Positions 41,173-48,775 of a stretch of 64,000 bases of DNA are shown in pieces. The stretch's first letter is position 1. Each line of letters begins with the position of its first letter. The DNA is from a bacterium. Lineage in GTDB: Bacteria; RBG-13-66-14. The stretch lies in contig DATKYS010000072.1 of the NCBI GenBank assembly GCA_035528375.1, positions 15,859 to 79,858 on the forward strand. Reading direction: 5' to 3'. The notes beneath the pieces are model-generated. The model was not told the origin of the DNA. It worked only from the letters and a program-made list of their open reading frames with translations, and searched no databases. A program made the translations under genes and the position numbers.

Positions 41173-42504
41173 ATGGACAGGAAAAAGGTCATCATCATGG
41201 GGGCCGCGGGGCGCGACTTTCACAACTTCAACACCTTCTTCCGCAAGAATCCCGCCTACGAGGTCGTGGCCTTCACCGCCGCCCAGATTCCCGACATCGA
41301 GGGCCGCCGTTACCCCCCGGAGCTCTCGGGGGAGCTTTACCCCGACGGCATCCCCATCCACGAGGAACAGGCGCTGCCCCGCCTGATCAAGGACCTGGGC
41401 GTGGACTTCGTCGTCTTCGCCTACTCGGACGTCTCCCATTCCTACGTCATGCACCGGGCCGGCCTGGTCAACGCCGCCGGGGCAAGCTTTTTACTACTGG
41501 GCGGCCCCGCGGTGACCCTGGAGAGTTCCAAGCCGGTCATCGCCGTCTGCGCGGTCCGGACCGGATGCGGCAAGAGCCAGACCAGCCGCCGGATAATAGA
41601 CCTCCTCCAGGCCGCCGGAAAAAGGGTCGTCGCCGTCCGCCACCCCATGCCCTACGGCGATTTGGCGAAACAGCGGGTGCAGCGCTACGCCGAGCTCGCC
41701 GACCTGGAGGCCCACGAGTGCACCATCGAGGAGATGGAGGAGTACGAGCCGCACATCGCCGCGGGCAACCTCATCTACGCCGGCGTGGATTACGAGGCGA
41801 TTCTGCGCGAGGCGGAGAAGGAGGCCGACGTCATCATCTGGGACGGCGGCAACAACGACACGTCGTTCTACCGAGCCGATCTGACCGTGGTGGTGACGGA
41901 CCCCTTCCGGGCGGGGGACGAGCTCTCCTACTACCCCGGCGAGACGAACCTGCGCCTGGCCGACGTGATAGTCATCAACAAGCTGGGGGCCGTGCCCCCG
42001 GAGAAGCTGGCCCTCCTGCGGGAGAACATCCGCGCCACGAATCCCGGGGCCGTGGTGGTCGAGGCGGCCAGCCCGATCTTCGTGGACGACCCGACGGTCA
42101 TCACCGGGAAGCGGGTGCTGGTCATCGAGGACGGCCCGACGCTCACCCACGGTGGGATGAAGTTCGGGGCCGGGACGGCGGCGGCGGAGAGGTTCGGCGC
42201 GGCGGAGCTCATTGACCCGCGCCGGTGGGCCGTGGGCAGTATCGCCGAAACCTTTGACAAGTACCCCGGAATCGGAGTACTCCTGCCCGCCATGGGTTAC
42301 GGCTCGGCCCAGGTCGAGGACCTGGAGGCAACGATCAAAGGGATGGTCAAGGACGAGGCCATAGACTCCGTGGTCGTCGGGACGCCGATAAACCTCGGGC
42401 GCCTCGTAAAAATCCCCTGCCCCTCGACGCGGGTGCGCTACGAGCTCCAGGAGATAGGGCGACCGACCCTGGAGGATGTTCTGCGGGAGCGGGCGTTCAT
42501 CTGA
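41173..42504 (+). CDS. GTPase/ATPase of the cyclic 2,3-diphosphoglycerate synthetase family (COG2403-like)
   Basis: 443 residues. The N-terminus is a Rossmann-like domain (VIIMGAAGRDFHNFNTFFR), followed by a P-loop (AVRTGCGKSQTSRRI near 138-152), an NxxD-like specificity motif (VIVINKLG near 270) and DGGNNDTSFYRADL near 233. This is the layout of the archaeal cyclic 2,3-DPG synthetase family, which also occurs in bacteria where the product is unproven. Start ATG follows CGGAGCGAAG. No related gene is adjacent. The 287 bases before it contain a GGGGTAAACCCC hairpin and no gene. Confidence 0.8.
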   Translation: MDRKKVIIMGAAGRDFHNFNTFFRKNPAYEVVAFTAAQIPDIEGRRYPPELSGELYPDGIPIHEEQALPRLIKDLGVDFVVFAYSDVSHSYVMHRAGLVNAAGASFLLLGGPAVTLESSKPVIAVCAVRTGCGKSQTSRRIIDLLQAAGKRVVAVRHPMPYGDLAKQRVQRYAELADLEAHECTIEEMEEYEPHIAAGNLIYAGVDYEAILREAEKEADVIIWDGGNNDTSFYRADLTVVVTDPFRAGDELSYYPGETNLRLADVIVINKLGAVPPEKLALLRENIRATNPGAVVVEAASPIFVDDPTVITGKRVLVIEDGPTLTHGGMKFGAGTAAAERFGAAELIDPRRWAVGSIAETFDKYPGIGVLLPAMGYGSAQVEDLEATIKGMVKDEAIDSVVVGTPINLGRLVKIPCPSTRVRYELQEIGRPTLEDVLRERAFI

Positions 42505-42544
42505 GACGAAAGAGACGGGCGACCCCGAGGTCATCGAACACCGG

Positions 42545-42715
42545 ATGTAGGGCGGCCCCGTACGACGAGTCCTCTGCGGGCCGCCGCATGGATTTCCCTC
42601 TCCCCGTGGGAGAGGGCCGGGGTGAGGGCTTCCGCTGGTCCCCTACCCCCTCTGGGGGGAGGGTCAGGGTGAGGGGTAAAAAAACGGGCGGGTGTGGACA
42701 CCCGCCCCTACGTCA
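42545..42715. repeat. Intergenic repeats next to a flavodoxin remnant
   Basis: A 'GTAGGGCGGCCCC...TCTGCGGGCCGCC' palindrome at 42547-42587 carries a 13-base insert (GTACGACGAGTCC) in its centre that other copies lack. It is followed by two CCCTCTCCCC/GGTGAGGG-type arm pairs (42596-42676) and a GGGCGGGTGTGGACACCCGCCC palindrome at 42685-42712. Confidence 0.75.
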
Positions 42716-42719
42716 CCTG

Positions 42720-42914
42720 CCGGTACTCACCCTCACCCGGCGAACCGAGGATGACGCCCCCCGATTCCAGAAAATCGTCCTGGACGATGGCGGATACGTC
42801 CTTCAACACACAGGCGACTTCCTCGACCTCGCGCACGCCCTCGGCCACGGCCTCGGCCAGGGCCCGGGTGTTTCCGGACTTCTAGAAATAGCCCACCGGA
42901 ACCTGTATTTTCAC
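42720..42914 (-). pseudogene. Flavodoxin-like gene remnant
   Basis: Read on the minus strand from a GTG at 42914 that overlaps the PAP2 stop (GTGA), the frame gives KIQVPVGYF, a TAG stop, then KSGNTRALAEAVAEGVREVE and VILGSPG. The GNTRALAE block is the FMN phosphate loop of flavodoxin/WrbA-type proteins and ILGSP is the next conserved block. The frame is broken by the in-frame stop and the gene is cut off where the intergenic repeat begins, so only ~60 codons of a normal ~150 remain. Confidence 0.6.
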
Positions 42915-43489
42915 TCCTTCTTCCTCTGCGTCTTAATCAGTTTTTCAATCCAGCCGGTCAAGAACCAGCAGCCGAGGGCGACCAGGCTCCCCCAGACCAT
43001 CCCGGCCAGAACGTCCGTGGGCCAGTGCACCCCGAGGTACACACGGCTCAAGCCCACCAGGAGGGCCAGGGGGTAGGCGCCCCAGGCCAGCCTCTTATCA
43101 CCTAATGTGGCCACCAGGGCCCAGGCGAAGAGGTTCGCCGCGTGGAGACTGGGCAGGGAGCCCACGTTCGCCGCGTGGACCACCCAGCCAAAACTCCCGG
43201 CGGGCAGGGCGTAGCAGGGTCGCATACGAGCGAAGAATGGCTTTAAAACGCGGTAGCCGATGAGATCGGAGAGTCCCACGGCCAGGATGAGGGCCGCGAT
43301 CACGCGCAGGGCCCCCCACCTTTTTGTGTAGAGGAACCAGGCGCAGACGACGAGCCCCAGGGCGATGCCGAACCACCGGTTCGTCACAACGGTGAAGAGC
43401 CCGTCGAGGAATGGGTTCCCCGCCGAGTTGAGCGCCCGGAAGAGGGCCAGGTCGAATCGGTCGTAATAAGCGGTGAGCTTTTCCAGCAT
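42911..43489 (-). CDS. PAP2 family membrane phosphatase
   Basis: 192 residues, six hydrophobic segments. The three phosphatase motifs are present: KPFFARMRP near 87-95, SLPSLHAA near 112-119, and SRVYLGVHWPTDV near 152-164 with the catalytic His. Relatives dephosphorylate undecaprenyl diphosphate, phosphatidate or similar lipids at the outer face of the inner membrane. Downstream member of the DUF169-GT9 operon (18-base gap to GT9). The C-terminal tail is basic (KLIKTQRKKE). Confidence 0.87.
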   Translation of the reverse strand: MLEKLTAYYDRFDLALFRALNSAGNPFLDGLFTVVTNRWFGIALGLVVCAWFLYTKRWGALRVIAALILAVGLSDLIGYRVLKPFFARMRPCYALPAGSFGWVVHAANVGSLPSLHAANLFAWALVATLGDKRLAWGAYPLALLVGLSRVYLGVHWPTDVLAGMVWGSLVALGCWFLTGWIEKLIKTQRKKE

Positions 43490-43507
43490 GGGCCGAACGA
43501 CCGTTCT

Positions 43508-44503
43508 TTATGCGCCGATGAGCGTCCAGCAGGCTTCCATGACGTTCTCGACGATAATCTCGGCGAGGCAGGCCAGGTCCCGGCGGCGGGGGCAACGCTC
43601 CAGGCCGTTCTTGGTGCAGGGTCGGCAATCCATCTCCCGCTCCAGGACCCGCACGTGCGCCCCGCGGGGAAAGTAGCCGAGTTGGCGGGTCGTCGGGCCG
43701 AAGAGGGCTACGGTGGGCGTCCCCACGGCCGTCGCCAGGTGCGTGAGCCCGGTATCGTTGCCCACGACGGCGGCGCAGCGTTGGAGTAAGGCGGCCGTAT
43801 CCGTAAGCTCCCGCCGACCTGCGAACGACACGGCCCCGGGGCCGATCTCCGCGGCGATGGAGTCGCAGAGCCCGGCGTCGTCGGGGCCGCCGAAGAGGAG
43901 GCAGGTCCCGCCGAATCTTTTCGTCAACCGGCTCCCCAACTCGGCGAAGTGCGGCCAGCTTTTGTTCCAGGAGCTGGCCACCGGTATCAGCCCCCACAGG
44001 GGAGGGGTGATTTCCGCCAGCGGGGTGTCGGCTATATGCAGAGATTCTCCCGGCGGGTGAACGTCCGGCGGGTCGCCGTCGTCGGTCAGCCCCAGCCTGG
44101 CCCCGACCTCGATGCACACCGCGGGCTGGTCGCCCCGGTTCTTTAACAAATCCAGCTTGAAGACGATCAAAAGCCAGCGCCGCAGCGTCGCCTTGTGAAT
44201 CCGAAGAACCCTGCCCGGTCGCGCCATCCGGGCCAGGGGAATCGAGCGCAGGTTCTTGTGCAAATCGAAGACGGCGTCGTAGCGTTCCCCGCGCAGCCGC
44301 CGACCGGTTTCCAACAGGGGCGCCGATTCATCGAAGCGGAGAACGCGGTCCACGGCGGGATGCGACGCGATGAGCCCGGCGTAGAGCGCCTTCGTCAGGA
44401 AGTGAACCTCGGCCTCGGGGAACCGCCGACGCAGGGCGCGCAGGAACGGCGTCGTCAGAATCACGTCGCCCATGGAGGACAGGCGGATGACCAGAAACTT
44501 CAT
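43508..44503 (-). CDS. Glycosyltransferase family 9 (heptosyltransferase-like)
   Basis: About 331 residues, GT-B fold. It starts MKFLVIRLSSMGDVILTTPFLRALR, the family's N-terminal signature, and has LIPVASSWNKSWP near 165 and VGNDTGLTHLATAVGTPTVALFGPT near 243-267, the sugar-nucleotide pocket. Relatives add heptose or other sugars to LPS core, so an outer membrane glycolipid is likely, by inference. A cysteine group near the C-terminus (DCRPCTKNGLERCP) is common in ADP-heptose transferases. The start overlaps the DUF169 stop as ATGA. Confidence 0.88.
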   Translation of the reverse strand: MKFLVIRLSSMGDVILTTPFLRALRRRFPEAEVHFLTKALYAGLIASHPAVDRVLRFDESAPLLETGRRLRGERYDAVFDLHKNLRSIPLARMARPGRVLRIHKATLRRWLLIVFKLDLLKNRGDQPAVCIEVGARLGLTDDGDPPDVHPPGESLHIADTPLAEITPPLWGLIPVASSWNKSWPHFAELGSRLTKRFGGTCLLFGGPDDAGLCDSIAAEIGPGAVSFAGRRELTDTAALLQRCAAVVGNDTGLTHLATAVGTPTVALFGPTTRQLGYFPRGAHVRVLEREMDCRPCTKNGLERCPRRRDLACLAEIIVENVMEACWTLIGA

Positions 44504-45303
44504 CTCTTCCGTTTCCGCAGGGCGGTCAGTTTCCGCCAGGTGGTCCGCTCCAGGAAGCTCCCCGGGACGTCGCGGTCCATTTCCCAAAACATCCGCCAGG
44601 GAACGGAGAAGGTCAGGTAGCGGTCGCCTATCAGGGCGTTGACGCACAACCTCGCGGAGAGGTCCGTCAGGCCGACGACGGCCCGCGGCGTTTCCCGCTC
44701 CGCCTCGCGGTAGACGTGGATGCCTATCTGGTGACAGCCGGCGCCCATCGGAATGATTACGTTGTCCGCGGTCCCCCGGCCGTAGTTGGCCAGAACGACC
44801 AGGGCGGAGAGCTGGTCCGGGTCGGCCAGGACGGTCACGGATAGTGGCTCGTCGTCCGGCTGGACGGTGGAGAGCGGCCGGAGGACCACGTACCTTTGAA
44901 AAATCTCTACGGCCGGCAGCTCCTTGACGAAGAGCTTCACCAGCTCTGGGTTTTTGAGGTAACGCTCGCCGTCGAGGAAGTCATCGCTCATCCCGGCTTC
45001 CGACAGGCCCAACTCCTTCAAATGGGGGCGGTTGCCGGTGGAGAGGAAGCGGTAGAAACCCTCCTCGCCGCCGGGCATGTGTGAAACGCCTTTTGCGAAT
45101 CCCAGGCCGATGAGCCCGCCCCGGCAGGACACCGTGTCACTTTCCAGGGCGACCGTTTCCCCCCGGGCCGCGTCCACCAGATAGCGCATCACGCAGGCCC
45201 TGCCTTTACTCGGCGTCCGGGCTCCGGGGGGCGCCTCGTCGGCGAGGGATAGCGCCACCGGCTGGTATTCCAACCCGAGCGCCCGGGCGAGCACGCTGTC
45301 CAT
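44500..45303 (-). CDS. DUF169 family protein
   Basis: 267 residues. The N-terminus (LGLEYQPVALSLADEAP), CVMRYLVDAARGETVAL near 37-53, CRGGLIGLGFA near 60-70, and the later GCHQIG near 189 and LTFSVPWRMF near 231 follow the DUF169 pattern. The conserved cysteines suggest metal or cluster binding; the role is unknown. GGAGGT precedes the ATG. First gene of the DUF169-GT9-PAP2 unit. Confidence 0.82.
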   Translation of the reverse strand: MDSVLARALGLEYQPVALSLADEAPPGARTPSKGRACVMRYLVDAARGETVALESDTVSCRGGLIGLGFAKGVSHMPGGEEGFYRFLSTGNRPHLKELGLSEAGMSDDFLDGERYLKNPELVKLFVKELPAVEIFQRYVVLRPLSTVQPDDEPLSVTVLADPDQLSALVVLANYGRGTADNVIIPMGAGCHQIGIHVYREAERETPRAVVGLTDLSARLCVNALIGDRYLTFSVPWRMFWEMDRDVPGSFLERTTWRKLTALRKRKR

Positions 45304-45439
45304 ACCGTTTTACCTCCACCCTGAACGCGCACGGGGAAATACAGACGAACATCAGTAAGAGGTTGGTAAGACCGATGTGGTAAAAAACTCCAAAATCCAT
45401 TAGTTGCCCATGTCCAAGCCGAAGGGCTGAGCGACGAAG

Positions 45440-45618
45440 GACGGTTAAAGGGTGCCGTAATCCCGCAGGGCGTAGATGGGAACGTAGGCTAGCCAGCGCA
45501 GAGCCATCAGCGGCAATCACAAGCCGTTGAGACGCTCGAGGGCCTCCCCGTTCCTGGCGACACCCCGGGGGTCGAACACGGCGCGGAACAAAAGGGCGAC
45601 GGCGGCGGGGTGGCGCAT
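45440..45618 (-). pseudogene. Coding-like remnant downstream of DUF1003
   Basis: Immediately after the DUF1003 stop, an ATG at 45618 opens a 33-codon frame (MRHPAAVALLFRAVFDPRGV...) that ends at 45517. In the next frame a hydrophobic stretch follows (PLMALRWLAYVPIYALRDYG, to 45445). Together they look like one degraded protein with a frameshift, but the family is not recognised. Amino acid choice looks protein-like, yet nothing more supports it. Confidence 0.3.
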
Positions 45619-45621
45619 CGT

Positions 45622-46365
45622 TCAGCGGGCCGGACCGTCTTCACCGGCTCGACCGGTGGTCTCACCCTTCAGCTTGACCAGCTCCTCCATCAGGTCCGTC
45701 TGGACCTCCTGGATTTCCAGGAGGCGCTGCCACTGGTGGTGGATGATGTGGTCCAGCCGCTCGCCCAGGGAGCGAATCTCTATCTCGCTCTTGAGGTTGA
45801 CCTCGTAGTCGCGCTGGGAGTGCAGTCGGTCCTTGGCGGCCTGGCGGTTCTGGCTCATCATGATTATCGGCGCCTGGATGGCCGCCAGGCAGGAGAGCAC
45901 CAGGTTCAACAGGATGAAGGGGTAGGGATCGAAGGGGCGACTCATGAGCAGAAAGGCGTTCAGACCGATCCACCCCAGGAGAATCGTGAAGAAGATGATG
46001 ATGAACCGCCAACTCCCGCCGAAGGAGGCGATTTTGTCCGCCGTCCGCTGGCCCAGGGTCAGCCTGCCCTCGAACTCCTCGTTGACGTCCTTGCTCAGGA
46101 GCTCCTGGTGGCTCAGGCTGCGCACGACGTTGGCCTCGAGGTCGGTGAGCTCGCCGAGGTCGCTCTGGATCAGGCGCTCCACGTAGAGCGCCCGGTAGCG
46201 GTTGAGGTCGTCGTTGCAGATGGGCTGGGACGGGTCCCAGTCGGGATGGTCTTTTTTAATGAGCTCCACCAGGCTGGGGCGCACCGCCTCCCCGGGCACC
46301 AACTCGGCGGCGGGAAGCCGTCGGCCGCAGACGGGGCAGACGTCGTCCGGTTTCACGGCGGGCAT
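45622..46365 (-). CDS. DUF1003 family membrane protein
   Basis: 247 residues. An N-terminal CPVCG zinc-knuckle-like segment and a ~100-residue region precede the DUF1003 domain: GSWRFIIIFFTILLGWIGLNAF, then FDPYPFILLNLVLSCLAAIQAPIIMMSQNRQAAKDR (quoted in parts), two membrane segments, and a helical tail. Function unknown. Sixteen bases after the DUF4159 gene, so probably co-transcribed. The next ~300 bases (45304-45621) hold only the remnant above. Confidence 0.87.
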   Translation of the reverse strand: MPAVKPDDVCPVCGRRLPAAELVPGEAVRPSLVELIKKDHPDWDPSQPICNDDLNRYRALYVERLIQSDLGELTDLEANVVRSLSHQELLSKDVNEEFEGRLTLGQRTADKIASFGGSWRFIIIFFTILLGWIGLNAFLLMSRPFDPYPFILLNLVLSCLAAIQAPIIMMSQNRQAAKDRLHSQRDYEVNLKSEIEIRSLGERLDHIIHHQWQRLLEIQEVQTDLMEELVKLKGETTGRAGEDGPAR

Positions 46366-46380
46366 GGCTTATCCTCCGTC

Positions 46381-47040
46381 TCAGTGGGTCAGGGCGTAGA
46401 TGATGATGTTGACGCCCATCTCGAGGGCCGCCTCGCGGATTTCCCAGGGGTCCTTGTGCACCTCGGGGTCCTCCCAGCCGTCGCCCAGATCGCACTCGTG
46501 GGTGTAGAAGAGGACGAGCCGGCCGTTCCGAAAGATTCCGTAGCCCTGGGGCGGCTCGCCGTCGTGCTCGTGGACCTTGGGCAGACCTTCAACGAAATCG
46601 AAGAAGCAGTGGTAGATGGGGTGGTCGAAGGGGAGCAGGACGAGCTCCTCGTCGGGGTACAGGCGAAGAATCTCCCGGCGGATGTAGGGGTCCAGTCCGT
46701 AGTTGTCGTCTATGTGGAGAAAGCCGCCTCCGTCCAGGTAGCGGCGGAGCTGCTCCAGCTCCAGAGGGGTGAAGCTGACGTTGCCGTGGCCGGTGAGGTA
46801 AAGGTAGGGGTAGTCGAAGAGCTCGGGGGTCGCCGGCTCCACCACGACCTCGTCGGGGGCGACCTCCAGCCCCGTCGAATCGTGGAGGAATTTCAACAGG
46901 TTGGGCAGGGAGCTGGGGTCGGAGTACCAGTCTCCGCCGCCGCCGTAGTGCAGCCGGGCGATGGTGAAGACCGCCGGGGGCTCGGCCGCCTGGACCGTCG
47001 CCGCGAAGAGGAGCAGAATGTAAAATGCCGCCTTTCTCAT
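46381..47040 (-). CDS. DUF4159 domain secreted protein
   Basis: 219 residues with a signal peptide (MRKAAFYILLLFAATVQAAE). The rest matches DUF4159: FTIARLHYGGGGDWYSDP, YPYLYLTGHGNVSFTP, LRRYLDGGGFLHIDDN, then HPIYHCFFDF and YTHECDLGDGWED. Fold resembles glutamine-amidotransferase-like ThuA domains; role unknown. The ATG at 47040 gives the signal peptide; the open frame upstream is unsupported. No ribosome-binding site is visible and the -10 box lies only 10 bases before the start. Confidence 0.83.
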   Translation of the reverse strand: MRKAAFYILLLFAATVQAAEPPAVFTIARLHYGGGGDWYSDPSSLPNLLKFLHDSTGLEVAPDEVVVEPATPELFDYPYLYLTGHGNVSFTPLELEQLRRYLDGGGFLHIDDNYGLDPYIRREILRLYPDEELVLLPFDHPIYHCFFDFVEGLPKVHEHDGEPPQGYGIFRNGRLVLFYTHECDLGDGWEDPEVHKDPWEIREAALEMGVNIIIYALTH

Positions 47041-47049
47041 CCGGGGGGA

Positions 47050-47055
47050 ATTATA
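47050..47055 (-). promoter_or_regulatory. Candidate -10 box for the DUF4159 gene
   Basis: Perfect TATAAT on the minus strand, preceded by GGG and without a good -35. Initiation 6-7 bases downstream would fall about three bases before the start codon. Confidence 0.45.
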
Positions 47056-47103
47056 CCCGAAGACCGGGGAAAATTTCGCGAATCCCGCCGTGGGCGGCCA
47101 GGC

Positions 47104-47132
47104 TTTACAAAGGTACCGCATTGTGATAGTTT
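47104..47132 (+). promoter_or_regulatory. Candidate promoter of the HEAT-repeat lipoprotein gene
   Basis: TTTACA, 17-base spacer, TAGTTT; AAGGAGCATCC precedes the start codon 36 bases further on. Confidence 0.45.
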
Positions 47133-47167
47133 TAGCCGGTCCACTGCCATCTTTCCAAGGAGCATCC

Positions 47168-48649
47168 ATGTTGCGGTGTCTGTTTCTGGCGGCGTCTCTC
47201 GTTTTTCTATTCACGGGCTGCGGTGGACCCAGCCTGTCCGGCGCGGCGGCCGACCTGGAGGACAAGGGCAACGCCCCGGAAGTGCGCCTGGCGGCGGTGG
47301 ACGACCTCATCGCCACCGGCGACGCGGAGGCGGTAGCCCATCTGCACCGCGTTCTGGAGGACGAGGGAGAGGACCCGCGGATCCGGGCCAAAGCCGCGGG
47401 CGGGCTCGGCTCCTTCCAGAATCCCGACTCGGTTGATATTCTGGTCAAGGCTCTCGACGATCCCGACCCCGAGGTGCGCCGCCAGGCGGGACGCAGCCTG
47501 GTTCAGTTCGGCGAGCGGGCGGTGCAGCCGCTGATCCGCACCCTCGGCTTCACGCCCGAGGAATTGGATGACACGGAGCTCTACAACGCGGCCGAGGAGA
47601 GGCGCATCGCCGCCAGCCGCGCCCTGGTGGCCATCGGCGAGCCGTCCGTCGGCCCCCTGAACGCCGCCCTCGCCGAGTACGAGCGGGAGAGCTTCTACAA
47701 GGCCATGCTCGCCTTCGCCAACCCGAAGATGCCCCTTTACAAAGAGGTTACCGCCGCCATTCAGGGATACACACCCAATCCCGCCGAGGACTTCGCCGAC
47801 ACGAAGATAGACGGCGTGGGGCGCTTTTTGAACCGCATCGGCAACGAGAACGCCATCCCGCGCAAGTACATCACCCTGAGCCTCCAGTCGCTCCAGAAGC
47901 CGCCCCCCACGTACCTGGAGACCCTTCGTGCCGATTCCGCCTCGAACACGGCGCTGGAAGTCACCCAACGGGTGTTCGGGCAGCTCAAGATGAACGCCAT
48001 CAACGCCCTCATCACCAAGCGCGAGAGCGAGGACAGGGCCCTGCAGGTGATGTGCACCCACTATCTGGGCTACCTGGGCCTCACCGAGGCCACCACGGCC
48101 CTGGTGGACATCCTCGCCGACACCACCGAGTACGCCGGGCAGGACGTCAAGAAGGTCGCCCTCGAATCCCTGGGGCGGATAGGCACCGCCAAGGCGATTT
48201 CCGCGCTCTTCGACGCGCTGAAGTACCCCGACCTGCGCGAGACGGCGGCGGACATGCTCGAGGCCAACGGCGCCCCGGCGACGAAGCTCCTGTTGGCCAG
48301 GCTGTCGGACCCCGATCCCAAGCTCCGCGCCTTCGCCATCTGGTTCTTCGGCTACACGCAAAACCGGGACCTGCAACTGGCGGCCCTGCCGAAGCTTTTG
48401 GAAAATCTGACCCAGGAGGTCAAGGTTCTGCGGGAGAACGCCGCCGTGGCCCTGGGGAAGATGCCCGCCGTGGCCTTCGAGAAAGTCGCGGCCCTGGCCG
48501 CCGACGAGCGTCCCGAGGTGCGCCAGGCCGTGGCCATCGCCCTGGGCGAGATGGCCGTCCCCGAGGCCGGGCCATACCTTGACGAGCTGGCCGCGGACGG
48601 GAACGAAAACGTGGCCCAGTCGGCCCGGGAGGCGCTTTTGAGGCTGTAG
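47168..48649 (+). CDS. HEAT-repeat lipoprotein
   Basis: 493 residues. Lipoprotein signal peptide (MLRCLFLAASLVFLFTGC, lipobox FTGC) then a long series of ~30-residue HEAT/PBS-lyase-type repeats (for example VRLAAVDDLIATGDAEAVAHL, EVRRQAGRSLVQFGERAV, EVRQAVAIALGEMAVPEAG). A less regular middle (about 160-260) interrupts the array. Such superhelices are protein-binding scaffolds; here it would be tethered to a membrane facing the periplasm. Partner unknown. Followed by a terminator hairpin. Confidence 0.82.
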   Translation: MLRCLFLAASLVFLFTGCGGPSLSGAAADLEDKGNAPEVRLAAVDDLIATGDAEAVAHLHRVLEDEGEDPRIRAKAAGGLGSFQNPDSVDILVKALDDPDPEVRRQAGRSLVQFGERAVQPLIRTLGFTPEELDDTELYNAAEERRIAASRALVAIGEPSVGPLNAALAEYERESFYKAMLAFANPKMPLYKEVTAAIQGYTPNPAEDFADTKIDGVGRFLNRIGNENAIPRKYITLSLQSLQKPPPTYLETLRADSASNTALEVTQRVFGQLKMNAINALITKRESEDRALQVMCTHYLGYLGLTEATTALVDILADTTEYAGQDVKKVALESLGRIGTAKAISALFDALKYPDLRETAADMLEANGAPATKLLLARLSDPDPKLRAFAIWFFGYTQNRDLQLAALPKLLENLTQEVKVLRENAAVALGKMPAVAFEKVAALAADERPEVRQAVAIALGEMAVPEAGPYLDELAADGNENVAQSAREALLRL

Positions 48650-48670
48650 GGCTATGCGTGAACCGAATAA

Positions 48671-48697
48671 AAGGGATGCGACGGGGTCGCATCCCTT
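48671..48697 (+). terminator. Terminator-like hairpin
   Basis: AAGGGATGCGAC-GGG-GTCGCATCCCTT, a 12-pair stem with A-rich sequence before it and little T run after it. Lies 22 bases after the HEAT gene. Confidence 0.6.
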
Positions 48698-48775
48698 ATG
48701 AGTCATTGTAGCGTGCTGTGCCTAACGTGGAAACCATGCAAAAGTTTTGCCCTCGCCTAACGGCGGGGGAGTTTT

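Noticed and set aside
47207-48706. A 499-codon minus-strand open frame opposite the HEAT-repeat gene
   Set aside because: Antisense shadow; its 'LGQ/GEG' periodicity simply mirrors the HEAT repeats.
48707-48775. Possible small RNA in the gap after the HEAT gene
   Set aside because: Only a hairpin (CTCGCC/GGCGGGGGAG with T run) is visible; no promoter and no conserved RNA structure could be recognised.
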